64,000 nt of DNA from Pyrenophora tritici-repentis (lineage: Eukaryota > Ascomycota > Dothideomycetes > Pleosporales > Pleosporaceae): positions 2,108,001 through 2,172,000 of the forward strand of contig NC_089397.1 of assembly GCF_003171515.1 (NCBI RefSeq). Direction: 5' to 3'. Below the pieces are notes generated by a model. That model ran no database searches. It had not been told where the DNA came from and saw nothing but the letters and a program-made list of their open reading frames with translations. Below, one piece after another: positions 21,799-32,091 of the stretch. How positions within the stretch are numbered: position 1 is the first letter of the stretch; each line of letters opens with the position of its first letter. A program made the translations under genes and the position numbers.

Positions 21799-22075
21799 CA
21801 CTCTCATGCAATTGCAGTTTCCGGTTCTTGCGAGCAATCGATCTTTCATCCTACGCGAAGCCTCTCTCGCCTGATGGTAATCTTAACCGAAGTGCGCTAG
21901 CTCCTGTCAGCAGTTTCTAATGTAGAGAGACAGCAGTATCTTCTAGCCAATTAGAATCAGAAGCTTACAGAGCCCAAGATGTTTTGGGCAAGCGCTCACC
22001 AGTCGAGACGATAGATCACGTGGGATGAAAACTAGACAGGATGAAAAAAGCGGAAACTGCAAATGCACGAGAGTG
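21799..22075. repeat. MITE family M2, 277 bp
   Basis: Ends CACTCTCATGCAATTGCAGT and, inverted, CACTCTCGTGCATTTGCAGT. The right flank is TA; the left flank is TG (mutated). The second family member is at 33202. No coding capacity. Confidence 0.78.
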
Positions 22076-22156
22076 TATAACACAACCAGTGGACCTGCAG
22101 TCTATGCAACAAGATAATCCTCAAGATTTGCTACCTCTACAGAATGTGTTGCAGTT

Positions 22157-22382
22157 TGTGAGGCAAGGGTATTGCGCATGTCACGTGCGTTGTCCTGGCG
22201 CTCCTCCCTCCCCTCCATGAGCACCTTCTCTCCTCACCAGCATCAGAGATACGTCATGTAAATAGACCCTGATTATGGCTACATATAAGGTGGCCATGAC
22301 AGCACAACAACAACAGAACACAATATACTCTGATGACTGCCTCGCGCGGTTACACTTTGATTGACTGCATTGTACTGCAACA
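22157..22382 (+). repeat. Solo LTR, family of 10490/12157, plus orientation
   Basis: Begins TGTGAGGC, has TACATATAAGG as TATA box and the conserved GGTTACACTTTGATTGACTG near the 3' end, and ends CTGCAACA. Flanks CAGTT/CAGTC differ at one base, so a 5-bp target duplication is likely. Its right border abuts Tc1-derived sequence. Confidence 0.7.
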
Positions 22383-22588
22383 CAGTCAGAGTCTGGCAAA
22401 ATTGCTGGAGAGATCTCTCGCAACTTAAGATCCAAGCCTGGATTGAGTGAATTCTTGTATACATTCAAAAGATAATTGAGCTACAAGGTGGCAATGAGTA
22501 TATAGAGGGGAGAGACAAGCCTCGGCTAAGGCGGCAGTACTTCGGCTAGATTATTCTTGGCAGACAATACTTTTGAAAGGCACCTCTG
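22383..22588 (+). mobile_element. Tc1-like element, 3' end fragment
   Basis: Matches the last 200 bp of the Tc1 copy at 56922-58136 (QAWIE..QKIIELQGGNEYIEGRD region) and ends with the terminal repeat CTTTTGAAAGGCACCTCTG followed by TA. It is followed by half of a palindromic MITE (family P), as at 28758 and 62395. Confidence 0.8.
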
Positions 22589-23034
22589 TACAACCCTCAT
22601 GATCCGATTGGTCATTTTCGGCACACAAGGAGTCCCGTCACGGAGTGATTCACGTTACAATGTTTCATTCTGCATCAGTAAGTAAAGTTCCTTGGCGGAA
22701 TTGAATGGGAACCAACGTACTAGTTACCTTCTGTTTGACATTCAGTCAACGTCTCGAGAAAAACTTCACTAAGCTCAACAAGTACCAGCCTTAAACATGT
22801 TCCTGTGAGCCCCATATAGTTATTGCCGTAGGAAGCATCCGACACTAGCTACAGTACTCGCACCAGTCGGCGGCATTCGGTGTCAGTCAGCCCGCATGCG
22901 AGCGCCGGCAATATTTCCGATCTCCAAGTGACATATCCGGGTTAGCGGCTTCCCCTCAAATACCCTCACTGCGGTTGGCCGAACCTGGAGATAAGATCTC
23001 GACTTATACACGCCAAGTGCAAGAAGTTAGAGTC
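22589..23034. promoter_or_regulatory. Region upstream of the FMN dehydrogenase
   Basis: The first 45 bp are a degenerate half of the palindromic MITE family P (CAACCCTCATGATCCGATTG). The rest must contain the promoter of the 23035 gene. I see no clear TATA or known operator. Confidence 0.4.
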
Positions 23035-24643
23035 ATGTCGCGAATCAATAGAGCAGAGGTAGCAAAGCACCACAGCAAGAATGATTGCTGGATTGTGCTG
23101 GATTCGAAGGCGTACAATGTTACCAACTTCTTGTCAGAACATCCAGGTGGTGCACCAATCATCTTGAAGAATGCAGGATCGGTGAGTGTATAGCCGTGCG
23201 TGATGGGAGAATTTTCTGATAATTTAATAGGACGCGACAGAAGAGTTTAAAAAGTATCATCCATTAAGCTATCTGGAGGACTACCTACCGAAAGAAGCCC
23301 TTCTAGGGCCCGTTGATCCAAACACATCTGGTCAGCTTCGTCAAATCAAAGACACGAATTCTAGAAAGCCGTCAAAGATCGATCCCAACTCCAATGAAAT
23401 TCCTCATGTCAGTCTTTGCGTCTCCACGACCGACTTCGAACCAGTGGCAAAAACAGTTATGTCCCACAAGTCATACATCTATGCTTCTAGCTCAGCAAAC
23501 ACGGGTGCATCAATCAAAGCCAACATTGATGACTGGGGTCGCATCAGTTTTCGTCCACGTGTAATGCGCAATGTAGGCGAAGTAGATACGCGTCGCAAAA
23601 TGTTTGGACATAGCTCACCGTATCCATTCTATATCTGCCCTATGGGAACAATGGGAACGATCCACGAAGGTGCCGAGCCAGAAATGGTACAAGGAGCAGT
23701 CCGCAAAGGGATACACACGCTTGTTAGCACAGCAAGTTCCAAGAGCAGCGAGCAAATTATGCAGAGCTATGTCGACGAACAGAGGCGGCTTGGTAATGGA
23801 AGCCCGACGCAGCTGTTTTACCAGTACTACATGCCCGTAAACAAGGATAAGGCTCTCGAACTCATCCGCATTGTAAAGCGCTGCGGATACAAGAGCCTGT
23901 GGGTGACAGTCGACGTGCCCGTTGTAGGAAAGCGCACTGCAGATCGCCGCCTTCAAGCCGAGGAGACGCTTGCAGTCAGCCTTGTTGATGAAGGTCCTAG
24001 AGACCGGGAGATTGGCGGTGACAACGCCTTTGCTCCTGCCATGGGTGGACGCCCAGTCCAAGGCCGATTGACTCCGTACATGACATGGGACGACTTGGAA
24101 TGGGTCCGTAAAGAATGGGATGATCCCATCGTACTTAAGGGTATTCAATGTGCAGAAGATGCGAAACTTGCAATGGAATACGGATGCGATGGTATCTTGC
24201 TCAGCAACCATGGCGGCAGACAGTTGCACACTGCGCCTAGTGCACTCATGACGCTCCTTGAAATCCGTACCTACTGCCCAGAAGTCCTTGGCAAACTAGA
24301 GGTCTTCCTCGATGGTGGATTGAGAGATGGAAACGATGTGCTCAAAGCATTGTGCCTGGGTGCTACGGCAGTCGGCGTTGGAAGGCCGTTCCTCTATGCG
24401 CTTAGTGCCTATGGTTCGAAGGGTGTTGAGAGATGTGTTGACAGTAAGTTCAAATTTAATGCGAAACTGGGGAGAAGAATTTTGCTGAGGATTCGAACAG
24501 TACTTGCAGATGAGCTGGATACGGGAATGCGTTTGCTGGGTATCACGTCCTTGGATCAGTGTAGACCCGAGATGGTCAACGCGAGTCGCTTGTTAAATAA
24601 GATGTGGCGACCTGAGCAGTTGAATTCAAAGAGCAAGCTGTAG
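23035..24643 (+). CDS. Cytochrome b5 / FMN-dependent alpha-hydroxy acid dehydrogenase (flavocytochrome b2-like), 519 aa
   Basis: Two exons: 23035-23181 and 23231-24643, intron GTGAGT..TAG of 49 bp. ATG 23035 is chosen because the frame upstream has no other ATG and the cytochrome b5 domain starts there (INRAEVAKHHSKNDCW). The haem ligands are in SEHPGG and YHP. The FMN/TIM-barrel domain follows (about residue 125 on): QLFYQYY, VDVPVVGKR with the proton-handling Asp, VLKGIQ with the FMN lysine, and the catalytic SNHGGR (His, Arg). It ends MRLLGITSLDQCRPEMV. The family oxidises L-lactate or related 2-hydroxy acids; without a mitochondrial leader the copy may be cytosolic and use another substrate. 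QLH replaces the common QLD after the catalytic HGGR. The gene looks intact. It may belong to the polyketide region downstream, but distance and LINE insertions make this uncertain. Confidence 0.88.
23182..23230 (+). other. Intron of the FMN dehydrogenase gene
   Basis: GTGAGT donor, TTAATAG acceptor, 49 bp. Removal joins NAGS to DATEEF, the continuous cytochrome b5 fold. Confidence 0.9.
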
Positions 24644-24765
24644 ATATAAAACATACAGTAGCAACTTTGGATACACGCTTTGATTGCGATGTCGTGTGTT
24701 TGCGGCTATGGTTGTTTAGACTCTTGTGGTTTTGGTGGTATTTACGATACGATCAACTACGTCAC

Positions 24766-25920
24766 TAATCAGATGCCTCACAACACGACAAGGGAATAGG
24801 GATCGGCGTAGGTGTAGTAGCGTACAGCTCCACCCACGAAGAAACCTCTTCTCAAAAGACAAACATTGGATGCTCCCAACTAGTCTACAACGGTGAACTA
24901 GAGGGGATAGCACAGGCATTTGAACACGCGGCTATAGTGGCACAAGAAGGCCAAGAGATCTACGTATACGCAGACAACCAAGCAGCAATGCATAGGCTTA
25001 ACAACCTATCGGACAACCTGGGACAACAGTGGCTACTAAGATGCATCAGAGCCGCAAAGAGAATAACGACAAAGAAAGCATCTATCCACCTGCAGTGGGC
25101 CCCAGGACATAACGACGTCAAAGGCAACGAAAAAGCCGACACGCTAGCAAAGGAAGCAGCTAAAGAGAGACCAACAACATCGACCATAGCGAGCCTAGCC
25201 TACTTAGGCACAGAAATCAACAAAATACAAAAAACAGAACAACTGATGGAGTACAAGAGGTATACCGACAGGCCCACCAAAAACAGAAGCTCCTACTCAA
25301 GGATCTTTAAGCTCAACACACATACAACAATCAAAGTCCCGAAGGGAACACCAAGAGAAATCTCAAGCGCGTTCTACTCACTCAAGCTAGGACATGGATA
25401 CTTCAACTCCTACCTTAAGAGATTCAACAAGAGAGACTGCAATCTATGTATATGCTACAAACCACAAACACCACAGGACCTACTTCTAGATTGCAAACAG
25501 TACAAAACACATCGAAATACACTCAAAGAAGCAATACCACACAGACCCATCACCCTCCCACTTCTCCTCCAAAAAAAGACAGGCATTAAAGCTACTCTAG
25601 CCTTTATCGCAAGTACTAGGATTGGCACGAGAAAATGGCACCTTGGGCAAACCACCGAACAGACAGACACTGTATAAAACTACAAAAACAATATTTCCTT
25701 ATCCAAAAGAGCCCGCTGCTACATCTCTTTCTATTCACCACACTGCTCTTTAGCACCCGCGCCAATGGAAGACTAGCTCTGGAATTGGAGTACGCAAAAC
25801 ACCACCCAAATTGTACAAGACCCATAGAAACTCCACAACGACCATCATACATAGAACGGCTTAGCCAAAGTCCCACATAGTCACCGACTGATACAGGACT
25901 CTAATGGAAATATAATAATA
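24766..25920 (+). mobile_element. LINE (Tad/I-like) copy A, 5'-truncated, RNase H end
   Basis: Encodes the C-terminus of LINE ORF2 up to a stop at 25675-25677. RNase H residues are present: Asp lost with the truncation border, then YNGELEGIAQAF, VYADNQAAMH and WAPGHNDVKGNEKAD. A cysteine-rich tail (CNLCICYKPQTPQDLLLDC) follows. The 3' UTR is about 230 bp and ends in an (ATA)n tail. Homology to copy B begins at 24766, so the 5' part was never inserted. Tail-to-tail with copy B. Confidence 0.88.
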
Positions 25921-27342
25921 ATATGGGTCTTGTACAATTTGGGTGGTGTTTTGCGTACTCCAATTCCAGAGCTAGTCTTCCATTGGCGCGGGTGCTAAAG
26001 AGCAGTGTGGTGAATAGAAAGAGATGTAGCAGCGGGCTCTTTTGGATAAGGAAATATTGTTTTTGTAGTTTTATACAGTGTCTGTCTGTTCGGTGGTTTG
26101 CCCAAGGTGCCATTTTCTCGTGCCAATCCTAGTACTTGCGATAAAGGCTAGAGTAGCTTTAATGCCTGTCTTTTTTTGGAGGAGAAGTGGGAGGGTGATG
26201 GGTCTGTGTGGTATTGCTTCTTTGAGTGTATTTCGATGTGTTTTGTACTGTTTGCAATCTAGAAGTAGGTCCTGTGGTGTTTGTGGTTTGTAGCATATAC
26301 ATAGATTGCAGTCTCTCTTGTTGAATCTCTTAAGGTAGGAGTTGAAGTATCCATGTCCTAGCTTGAGTGAGTAGAACGCGCTTGAGATTTCTCTTGGTGT
26401 TCCCTTCGGGACTTTGATTGTTGTATGTGTGTTGAGCTTAAAGATCCTTGAGTAGGAGCTTCTGTTTTTGGTGGGCCTGTCGGTATACCTCTTGTACTCC
26501 ATCAGTTGTTCTGTTTTTTGTATTTTGTTGATTTCTGTGCCTAAGTAGGCTAGGCTCGCTATGGTCGATGTTGTTGGTCTCTCTTTAGCTGCTTCCTTTG
26601 CTAGCGTGTCGGCTTTTTCGTTGCCTTTGACGTCGTTATGTCCTGGGGCCCACTGCAGGTGGATAGATGCTTTCTTTGTCGTTATTCTCTTTGCGGCTCT
26701 GATGCATCTTAGTAGCCACTGTTGTCCCAGGTTGTCCGATAGGTTGTTAAGCCTATGCATTGCTGCTTGGTTGTCTGCGTATACGTAGATCTCTTGGCCT
26801 TCTTGTGCCACTATAGCCGCGTGTTCAAATGCCTGTGCTATCCCCTCTAGTTCACCGTTGTAGACTAGTTGGGAGCATCCAATGTTTGTCTTTTGAGAAG
26901 AGGTTTCTTCGTGGGTGGAGCTGTACGCTACTACACCTACGCCGATCCCTATTCCCTTGTCGTGTTGTGAGGCATCTGAGTAGATTGCGGTGAAGTTATC
27001 TCCGCTCCTTGATAGGATATAATCCGCGTGTGCAATTTCCTCTTCCTCTTTGCTCTTTTTTGATACAGTAATCTTGTAGTTAAGACTTTCCCACGGTCTG
27101 AACCTATATGGGATTATCTTTTCTACGCTATTGTTGTCTCTCTCTGGGATTGACTTAATAATAGTATATAGTTGTCTATGCTGGTTTGGCTTTTTGTAGC
27201 TAGCTTTGTCTGTATTTGTGATCCTTGTAATTGCTTTCTGGATTGGGTGGTTGCTGGATAGCTGGTGTGCTCTAGACGCATACTTTCGGTTGTTGGTGTT
27301 AAGTCTAATTGCAGGTGACGTAAGTCCGGATTCAATGTACTG
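25921..27342 (-). mobile_element. LINE copy B, inverted, 3'-truncated, inserted in or joined to Tc1
   Basis: On the minus strand it carries the RNase H region with all acidic residues (YSDASQHDKG, GELEG, YADNQAA), the His loop, and ORF2 sequence further upstream than copy A. It lacks the last 110 bp of the 3' UTR and the ATA tail, and ends at CAAGACCCAT where copy A's tail begins. The 246-residue C-terminal frame (26071-26811) is identical to that of copy A. Its 5' end at 27342 abuts the Tc1 element. Confidence 0.86.
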
Positions 27343-28757
27343 CCGCCTTAGTCGAGGCTTGTCTCTTCCCTCTATGTACTCATTACCACCTTGTAGCTCA
27401 ATAATCTTTTGAATGTGTACAAGAACTCGCTCGATCCAAGCTTGGATTCTTTGCTGAGAGCGATCTTTCCAGCATTTCTGCCAAATCTTAACTGCGTCTG
27501 CTCTTGATTTAGGAGCTCCCTTTAGCGTTGTCTCCTTTTTTTATACAGAACCAGCATGGCTCAATACAGTTACAGTCTGGCGAGTTATCACACCAGAGTA
27601 GTCTCTCAACGTCGTGCAGGCGATAGATCACACTCTGATAGTGGTGGGCGTGGCTAGGTGCCTTATCCTCCATTACAACAGTCTGAGGTCTATCTTAGAG
27701 GCATTCTTTGGCGAAAGGAATCAGCTTTGGGATGAGAACGCAGGTCTGACGTCTCCACCAGTCTATGCCACCTCCAGACGTGCGCATCAGCTTGCCTGTC
27801 TTCTCTGTCCATCTCCATTGAGGCTTCCTGCCACGCTTATTACGTAGCCCTATTCTCCTCATAGACTCTAACAGCTCCCACTCCTCTCTCTGTAGAGGCT
27901 CAAGCTCAGCGTTTAGCTGCTCAATCCGACGAGCAGCATCCTCTTTCTCTGCCTTTGTCTCTGGCTGATAGACATGGCATGGACCTTTCTTGTCGTACGA
28001 GAAACGGCCCCAGAACATAAACTCAGAGTATCCCTTCCACCTCTCACGGATGCAGCTCTTGACTACTCTCTCATCTGCCCTTCTCCAGACTCTGTAGCCC
28101 CCACGTCGGTGGTTGATTACCACGGACGTCTCATCTGTCCAGATGACATTCTTCCAGTCCTCCAACGTCCAGTCCTTATGCTCTAATGCCCACTTAAGAC
28201 GAGCACTCCTCATCTCCTGTGTCAACCCAGGCTTCCTCGTTGGCTTGGTATTTCTGTATCCTGCTGCTCTCAATACCCTCCAGACGGTAGAGGCAGAGAT
28301 TTCGACTCCTTGGAGACTGAGCCCACCAGCAAGGTCAGCACAGCTCTTCTCTCGTCCATATCTATCGCGTCGTACTTGTTGAAACATCTGCTCCTTCACC
28401 TCCTCTGCCTGCTTAGCAGGTCTACCAGGCTTCGGAGCATCCTGGACGTGCTGTGGGAAGATCTTAAGAGGGAGAACGTTTGGCTCAGAGCCAGCAGCGA
28501 TAGCTCTACTATAGATACGATCAACCGTACGAGGATGGACGCCAGTCAGCTCTGAGATCTGTGACGTTGACTTGCCAACAGGAGGTGACTTTAACGTTAC
28601 AATTAAGGTACGGGTATAAGAATCAGTATTAGGAGCCATAGTAGATAGATGACTACGACTGATCAACAGCTCAGCTCAAAGGTGGGAGTTGTGCCAAGAC
28701 AAGTTGCGCCGAAGCGCCGAAATTAGCGTCAGACAGAACTTTTGAATGGCCCCTCTG
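27343..28757 (-). mobile_element. Tc1-mariner element, copy 1, 3' end lost to LINE B
   Basis: The 5' terminal repeat is at the right end (complement of AACTTTTGAATGGCCCCTCTG, then TA 28758-28759). It contains the transposase below. The left end stops at GGCGGCAGTAC, about 60 bp short of the complete 3' end seen at 22588 and 58136, where LINE B begins. Confidence 0.85.
27420..28639 (-). pseudogene. Tc1-like DDE transposase (copy 1), one stop and one frameshift
   Basis: ATG 28639 starts MAPNTDSYTRTLIV, followed by the paired HTH (STSQISELTGVHPRTVDRIY; GRPAKQAEE; SASTVWRVLRAAGY). The catalytic triad is WTDETS, VVMEDKAPSH and, after it, NSPD..CIEPCW. A TAA follows KECL (27695-27697) and one extra A in the A7 run near 27540 shifts the frame downstream. 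Both lesions are also in copy 2 (56922). The long Gln/Glu-rich insert between the first two Asp residues is unusual for Tc1. It is non-functional unless the two lesions are bypassed. Confidence 0.83.
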
Positions 28758-28824
28758 TACAACCCTCATGATCCGATTGGTCATTTTCGGCACACGGGGG
28801 TTTTCGTCACATAGGGGCGGACTT
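28758..28824. repeat. Half of palindromic MITE family P beside Tc1
   Basis: TACAACCCTCATGATCCGAT through GTCACATAGGGGCGGACTT, then TA. It equals the right half of the complete P elements at 31953 and 62521 and starts at the Tc1 insertion TA. Confidence 0.8.
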
Positions 28825-29118
28825 TACAATAGTTACTATACTGGAGTTATAACGCGTTGTGTAGGGTTATAGAGTTGTTGAGGTCATCGTTAATACAGAC
28901 TAGCCCAGACGCCTTAAAAGCCCTCTTAGTGTCCGTCCCTGTGTGACTAATGTTACAATTGAACCAGCGCAGCGACATAAACGATAGAGACGCTGTAGTT
29001 CTTATGTTATTTTCTACTGTTTATATTTCTCTAATAAGATTTTTGATTAGTGGCTGTTTCGCGGCTCTACTTAGCAATACAGTATCCCTTTAGCCCTGGC
29101 AGCTTGTATATCTTAATT
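28825..29118. other. No gene recognised
   Basis: AT-rich, stop-rich on both strands. Confidence 0.4.
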
Positions 29119-29676
29119 AACTACCTTGATAGTCGTTCAAACGAAGGCCTCGGGCCGTACGGAGAGCCTCGGCGATAGGTTTTGTAATTGTTGGCGCGGT
29201 ACCCGCCTCGCCACCCGCCTCGGTAGCCTCTGCGAATATGATCAAAATAACTGCTCCCATGCCTTATATGTTGTTTTCGAAGTTCATAAATGTCTTGAAA
29301 CTCCCCCGGAGATTGATCCTCCGCAAGGCGACTTAGGTCTTCGTTTGTTGCGGAAGAGGCATCTGGATATTCCAGTAGATTTGTGTGCTTGTTGTTCTGT
29401 AGTGGTGTATAAGGCATTTTATAATTGATTTGTGGTTCTTCTAACCTGTAAAGCCATAAGAACCTGATAAACACTCTTCAATTTTAAGATGTACCGTGCA
29501 CAATTCGAAGGAAGAGCATGCTCTTCCTTAGTACTTTCATCGTGACTTTGCTCCTTAGATGCCTGCGAACAAGCCGGTTCATATAATTGTTGGCTATTTT
29601 CTCTTAGCGATTCAAGTAGGGTAGAAGTGGCCGCAGACAAAGCCTCCGCCCATTGGAGTAAGCCATCGTTGCTCAT
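29119..29676 (-). CDS. Hypothetical protein with RG/Y-rich tail, two frames
   Basis: ATG 29676 (MSNDGLLQWAEALSAATS) opens a helical N-terminal part that stops near 29419. An overlapping frame (to 29121) continues with EEPQINYKMPYTP and ends in an Arg/Gly/Tyr-rich segment (RRGYRGGWRGGY). A frameshift near 29440-29460 or an intron I cannot define would join them into about 180 residues. RG-rich tails bind RNA in many proteins, including retroelement gag. The family is not recognised. Confidence 0.38.
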
Positions 29677-30800
29677 GTTGAACGAGTTTGGAGCTTAAAA
29701 GGATCGATAACAATTTGAATGAAACAAAGCTAGTCGCAAAAGCCAAAAGAGTATCTGTGTTATTTTATAGCGATGAATACCCTAAAGCAGGGTCGGATCG
29801 AGGCAGATCTGAGGCGGAACATCCGGTTACCTACGATTCCGAATATATCCTTCCGAAGATTCCATCACATCAACGCCAAGCATCACTGTAACCAGTTATA
29901 CTAGGCAATTCATATCTCGCCGCTTGCTTTGCCGTTCAATAATCACGGCCTGACCTATCGCTCTTGTCAGATTTTTATGGATGGGATCAAGTGTGTATTG
30001 TCTGTCTCTGTCTACGGCTCTGTCTGTGGGAGGTGGCCTCGCCTCGGGCTTGGCAGTGCTAAGTCCCGGCGCTAGCCCTGGTTTGGGGGTCTCATGTCCT
30101 TCCCCAACCACCATCGGCTCGATCATGGAGCAAAACCTCGCCTCAATCTGACAGCTCTCCTGCGCGCAGCCTAGCGTGTAGTCTGTTTGCCTTGTGTGCT
30201 TTATGGCCTCAGGCAGCAGGAAGAAATTCGCACTAGGCAGACAACATCCCTCTGTTAGGCGAGATAGCTAACCCTTACTTGGATGAAACAAGCGCTTATG
30301 CATTTTGCACGTGTATGGAAATCAACTTCCTCCTTATCTAGTTAGGCGCATTGATATTGGATCCTGATAGTCTTGTCTCTACCGAGACCATAATGCAGGT
30401 ATATCACCCCGAAATCGTGTGTCTCTTGTTAAGAAATATTAGGAAGAGCATGCAGGGCCTTATTGTATTGGCGGGCTATTCAAATCGGGCGGATAATATC
30501 GGGAGTCCACAACATCGAGCAGTCTAAATTCTCTAGATCCAGCTCTCCTCAAACGCTAATCGACTGACTTGGAAGAAGAGCTAGAGGATCACTATGTGGA
30601 AGTTTTTTTTTTGCTTTACCGATTCAAGCTTTGTCATTTCAACTACGCAAGAAGACATTCATTCTATCCAATCCTAGTCTTCTCTTCATTAGTATGAAGG
30701 CTAGTAACTACTCAATCGATCCTACAGCTGCGAGATCGAGGCTCTAATTTGAGACTATATCAACCATATTACGAAGTTGTCTTTGAGCGAAATATCGTTG
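29677..30800. other. No gene recognised
   Basis: It contains a 76-codon minus-strand frame (29896-30126) rich in Pro/Arg/Asp with no match I know. The rest is AT-rich and stop-rich. The 3' region of the SnoaL-like gene lies at its right edge. Confidence 0.4.
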
Positions 30801-31178
30801 TTACTGCAGAACAGACCCCCCTGGTCCCTCTGATTCTTTTAGTCGTTGTATTCCATGACTCCGTATGATCATACCACCATTGTCGAAGAGCAACATATGA
30901 ACATCATCGACTAGGCCACCACCAAGTCGCCCGCTGGCCTCCGAGTATATCCACACGCAATTCCCTTCAGCCAGGGTATCCTTTACTTTGAGGCGAAAAT
31001 TTGGACTTTTGATCAAGATTTGAGGCCATAGCTCCACGAATGATTGCTTCGTTAGACATGTATCGTTGTGGACTAATTGGATGGAGTCGTGCATAAAAGC
31101 AGCTCCTGCCTCAGTGTTGCGCTTGTTGACAATAGTGTCTATCCACTCGAGGGCACGTGCTCTGAAATCCACTGTCAT
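30801..31178 (-). CDS. SnoaL/NTF2-like small protein, 125 aa
   Basis: Single exon from ATG 31178. Length and pattern fit the NTF2-like cone fold of SnoaL-type proteins: an N-terminal helix with ALEWIDTIVNKRN, HDSIQLVHND on strand 1, KQSFVELWPQIL helix, and three strands FRLKVKDTLAEG, CVWIYSEASGR and VDDVHMLLFDNGGMI. The last segment IRSHGIQRLKES ends the sheet. In fungal polyketide and terpenoid clusters such proteins act as cyclases, isomerases or hydratases in the cytosol. Others are stress proteins, so the role is open. It lies 17 kb from the PKS and 2.7 kb from a P450. A solo LTR is inserted 85 bp upstream of the ATG. Confidence 0.65.
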   Translation of the reverse strand: MTVDFRARALEWIDTIVNKRNTEAGAAFMHDSIQLVHNDTCLTKQSFVELWPQILIKSPNFRLKVKDTLAEGNCVWIYSEASGRLGGGLVDDVHMLLFDNGGMIIRSHGIQRLKESEGPGGSVLQ

Positions 31179-31262
31179 GCTGCGTATTTGGGCTTGTTGT
31201 ATCTGGGCTTATTGACATGTGCTTGTAAGCATATAAAGCGTGGGGTGTACAGAGTAAGATTG

Positions 31263-31454
31263 TGTTGGAAGGTCTATAGCACTAGTGCTGAAAGGAAATA
31301 ACGATAACTAGGAATGCATTCTGTTCGGTGATGGTGATTGATTTATTACGAACACAGCTGCTACGAAGGTATACCTAAGCTCTGCGCAAGGTGGGCCGAA
31401 GTCGGGCCGAAGTGTCCAGCAGCCGACGTCTCTACCGATACTCACGATCCGACA
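31263..31454 (+). repeat. Solo LTR, 192-bp family, perfect TSD
   Basis: TGTTGGAAGG to GATCCGACA, 192 bp, flanked by GATTG on both sides (31258-31262, 31455-31459). The first 35 bp have diverged from the other copies. It lies in the promoter side of the SnoaL-like gene. Confidence 0.9.
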
Positions 31455-31734
31455 GATTGAATATTTTCCCAGAAATCAAGTTTGCATTAGATCTGTTGTT
31501 TTTGCGTGAACTTCCATTATCGGAGTTAGTGTCACTACTTATATTAATTAGGTCAAAAACATACATGAATCGGCGCTGGCTACGATGACGTGGAGCCGCG
31601 TGTGAAGGCAAAACCAATTTACCAAAATGACGTGTACAAAAACATGGGCTTGATTATCGCCCGCAACGCTATGTCTCGGAACCCGAGGTTATGATGGTAA
31701 AGGCAAGCAGCTTGGTTCCGAGTATTAGAGTATC

Positions 31735-31926
31735 TGTTGGTTGGCTTTGCACTAAGTGCGTAAAGGGAAATAACGATAACTAGGAATGCATTCTGTTCGG
31801 TGGTTCTGATTGATTGTCTACGAACATAGCTGCTACGAAGGTATACCTAAGCTCTGCGCAAGGTGGGCCGAAGTCGGGCCGAAGTGTCAAGCAGCCGACG
31901 TCTCTACCGATACTCACGATCCGACA
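31735..31926 (+). repeat. Solo LTR, 192-bp family, perfect TSD
   Basis: TGTTGGTTGGCTTTGCAC to GATCCGACA, 192 bp, flanked by GTATC on both sides (31730-31734, 31927-31931). Confidence 0.93.
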
Positions 31927-31952
31927 GTATCATATTATGGCTAACTAATATA

Positions 31953-32091
31953 AAGTCTGCCCCTATGTGACGAAAACCCCGTGTACCGAAAATGACCAAT
32001 CGGATCGCAAGGATGACACTTATCTACGACCCTCGTAATCCGATTGGTCATTTTCGGCACGCGGGGTTTTTCGTCACATAGGGACAGACTT
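31953..32091. repeat. Palindromic MITE family P, complete, 139 bp
   Basis: Two inverted arms of about 65 bp (AAGTCTGCCCCTATGTGACG and its complement at the right end) around a short centre with TCTACGACC. Flanking TA on both sides. The whole element can fold into one hairpin. Confidence 0.85.

Noticed and set aside
22975..23034. TTG at 22975 as start of the FMN dehydrogenase
   Set aside because: Non-ATG start; ATG 23035 begins exactly at the cytochrome b5 domain.
24766..27342. LINE inverted pair as a twin-priming 5' inversion
   Set aside because: Twin priming inverts adjacent, non-overlapping parts. Here both arms contain the same RNase H segment.
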